Assembly (NCBI RefSeq): GCF_946478835.1
Contig: NZ_CAMLDV010000024.1
Coordinates: forward strand, 1-31,150
DNA: 31,150 nucleotides
Direction: 5' to 3'
DNA from: an uncultured Bdellovibrio sp.
Lineage (GTDB): Bacteria > Bdellovibrionota > Bdellovibrionia > Bdellovibrionales > Bdellovibrionaceae
The translations under genes and the position numbers were made by a program. The notes under the pieces are model-generated. The model saw only the letters and a list, made by a program, of their open reading frames with translations, was not told the origin of the DNA and did not search any database. Shown here in pieces: positions 30,875 to 31,150 of the stretch (positions are counted from its first letter, which is position 1; each line of letters starts with the position of its first letter).

Positions 30875-31150
30875 ATGAAAGTCTTCCTGAAATGCATTGT
30901 TTTTTCTTTATTGATGGGACCGTTGGCGTCTGCTCAAGCTTCCAAGAATGATCTGGAGCCTTTTAAAAAGGCGCTGGAACAGTTTCGCGCGGCCAAATAT
31001 GAAGAGGCCATTCCGGCATTTCAGGAAATCCTAAAAGACAAAACGGCGTTGGAAGAATATGTGCGTTTCTATCTGGGGCAGTCTTATATGAAAACCTCCA
31101 AGTGGGATGAGGCGGAAGGGGAGCTGAAAAAGGTTCTCGCACTTTCCCCC
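30875..31150 (+). CDS. Exported TPR protein, N-terminal part only (cut by window end)
   Basis: The frame starts at ATG 30875 after GGAG and runs off the window, giving 92 residues. It begins MKVFLKCIVFSLLMGPLASA, a signal peptide. Two TPR-like units follow (FKKALEQFRAAKYEEAIPAF and YLGQSYMKTSKWDEAEGELK). A periplasmic TPR protein fits; a soluble lytic transglycosylase or an outer-membrane assembly protein can begin like this, but the decisive C-terminus is not visible. A hairpin AGAAGCC/GGCTTCT followed by TTTT (30798-30836) lies in its leader. Confidence 0.75.
   Translation, partial: MKVFLKCIVFSLLMGPLASAQASKNDLEPFKKALEQFRAAKYEEAIPAFQEILKDKTALEEYVRFYLGQSYMKTSKWDEAEGELKKVLALSP

Noticed and set aside
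1..31150. CRISPR arrays, tRNA or rRNA genes, insertion sequences, prophage genes, restriction or abortive-infection systems
   Set aside because: None seen: no spaced direct-repeat series, no cloverleaf with CCA-type acceptor, and no transposase, integrase or nuclease motifs in any credible protein.

Overview
The window looks like chromosome from a Bdellovibrio-like member of the Bdellovibrionota. This is an inference from gene style: moderate GC content, many small secreted or lipid-anchored proteins without recognisable families, abundant pilin-like signal sequences, and a PilZ/cyclic-nucleotide signalling flavour around ordinary central-metabolism genes. There is no rRNA, tRNA, CRISPR array, transposase or integrase, and no clear genomic-island boundary.

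Layout. Positions 1-3920 hold envelope and secreted proteins: the N-terminus of an exported surface protein, a small lipoprotein, an exported protein with lytic-transglycosylase-like motifs, and two paralogous small exported proteins (2281-2751 and 3495-3920) flanking an opposing exported protein. Positions 3949-6477 encode a large Asp-box beta-propeller lipoprotein. Positions 6583-7628 form a divergent MarR regulator/cupin pair whose two operators are interlocked with both promoters. Positions 7686-13879 carry the 2-oxoglutarate dehydrogenase components: sucA-sucB as an operon, and lpd separated from it by a small hypothetical gene and two terminators. gpmA follows divergently (14041-14787).

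Positions 14916-20337 are a tightly coupled operon of three prepilin-like proteins (one very large, with an internal coiled coil) and an exported EF-hand protein. Together they look like a minor-pilin or pseudopilin tip complex. Then come a zinc alcohol dehydrogenase, an Hsp20 chaperone, imidazolonepropionase (hutI), a hypothetical protein, a tiny Flp/TadE-like pilin, a lysophospholipid-type acyltransferase, glycerol kinase (glpK) coupled to a PilZ protein, and an exported protein with a mixed-charge disordered segment.

At 27829-27987 there is a striking 159-bp imperfect palindrome that folds into a long stem capped by a branched structure. It is followed by a TPR/cyclic-nucleotide-binding gene pair, two very small candidate ORFs, radA, and the start of an exported TPR protein cut by the window end.

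The features most worth follow-up are the 159-bp palindromic element, the interlocked MarR/cupin promoter-operator region, the pilin-like operon with its Q5 giant subunit, the C-x34-C paralogue pair beside the transglycosylase-like protein, and a recurring pattern of start codons without Shine-Dalgarno sequences lying just downstream of -10-like hexamers (possible leaderless mRNAs).
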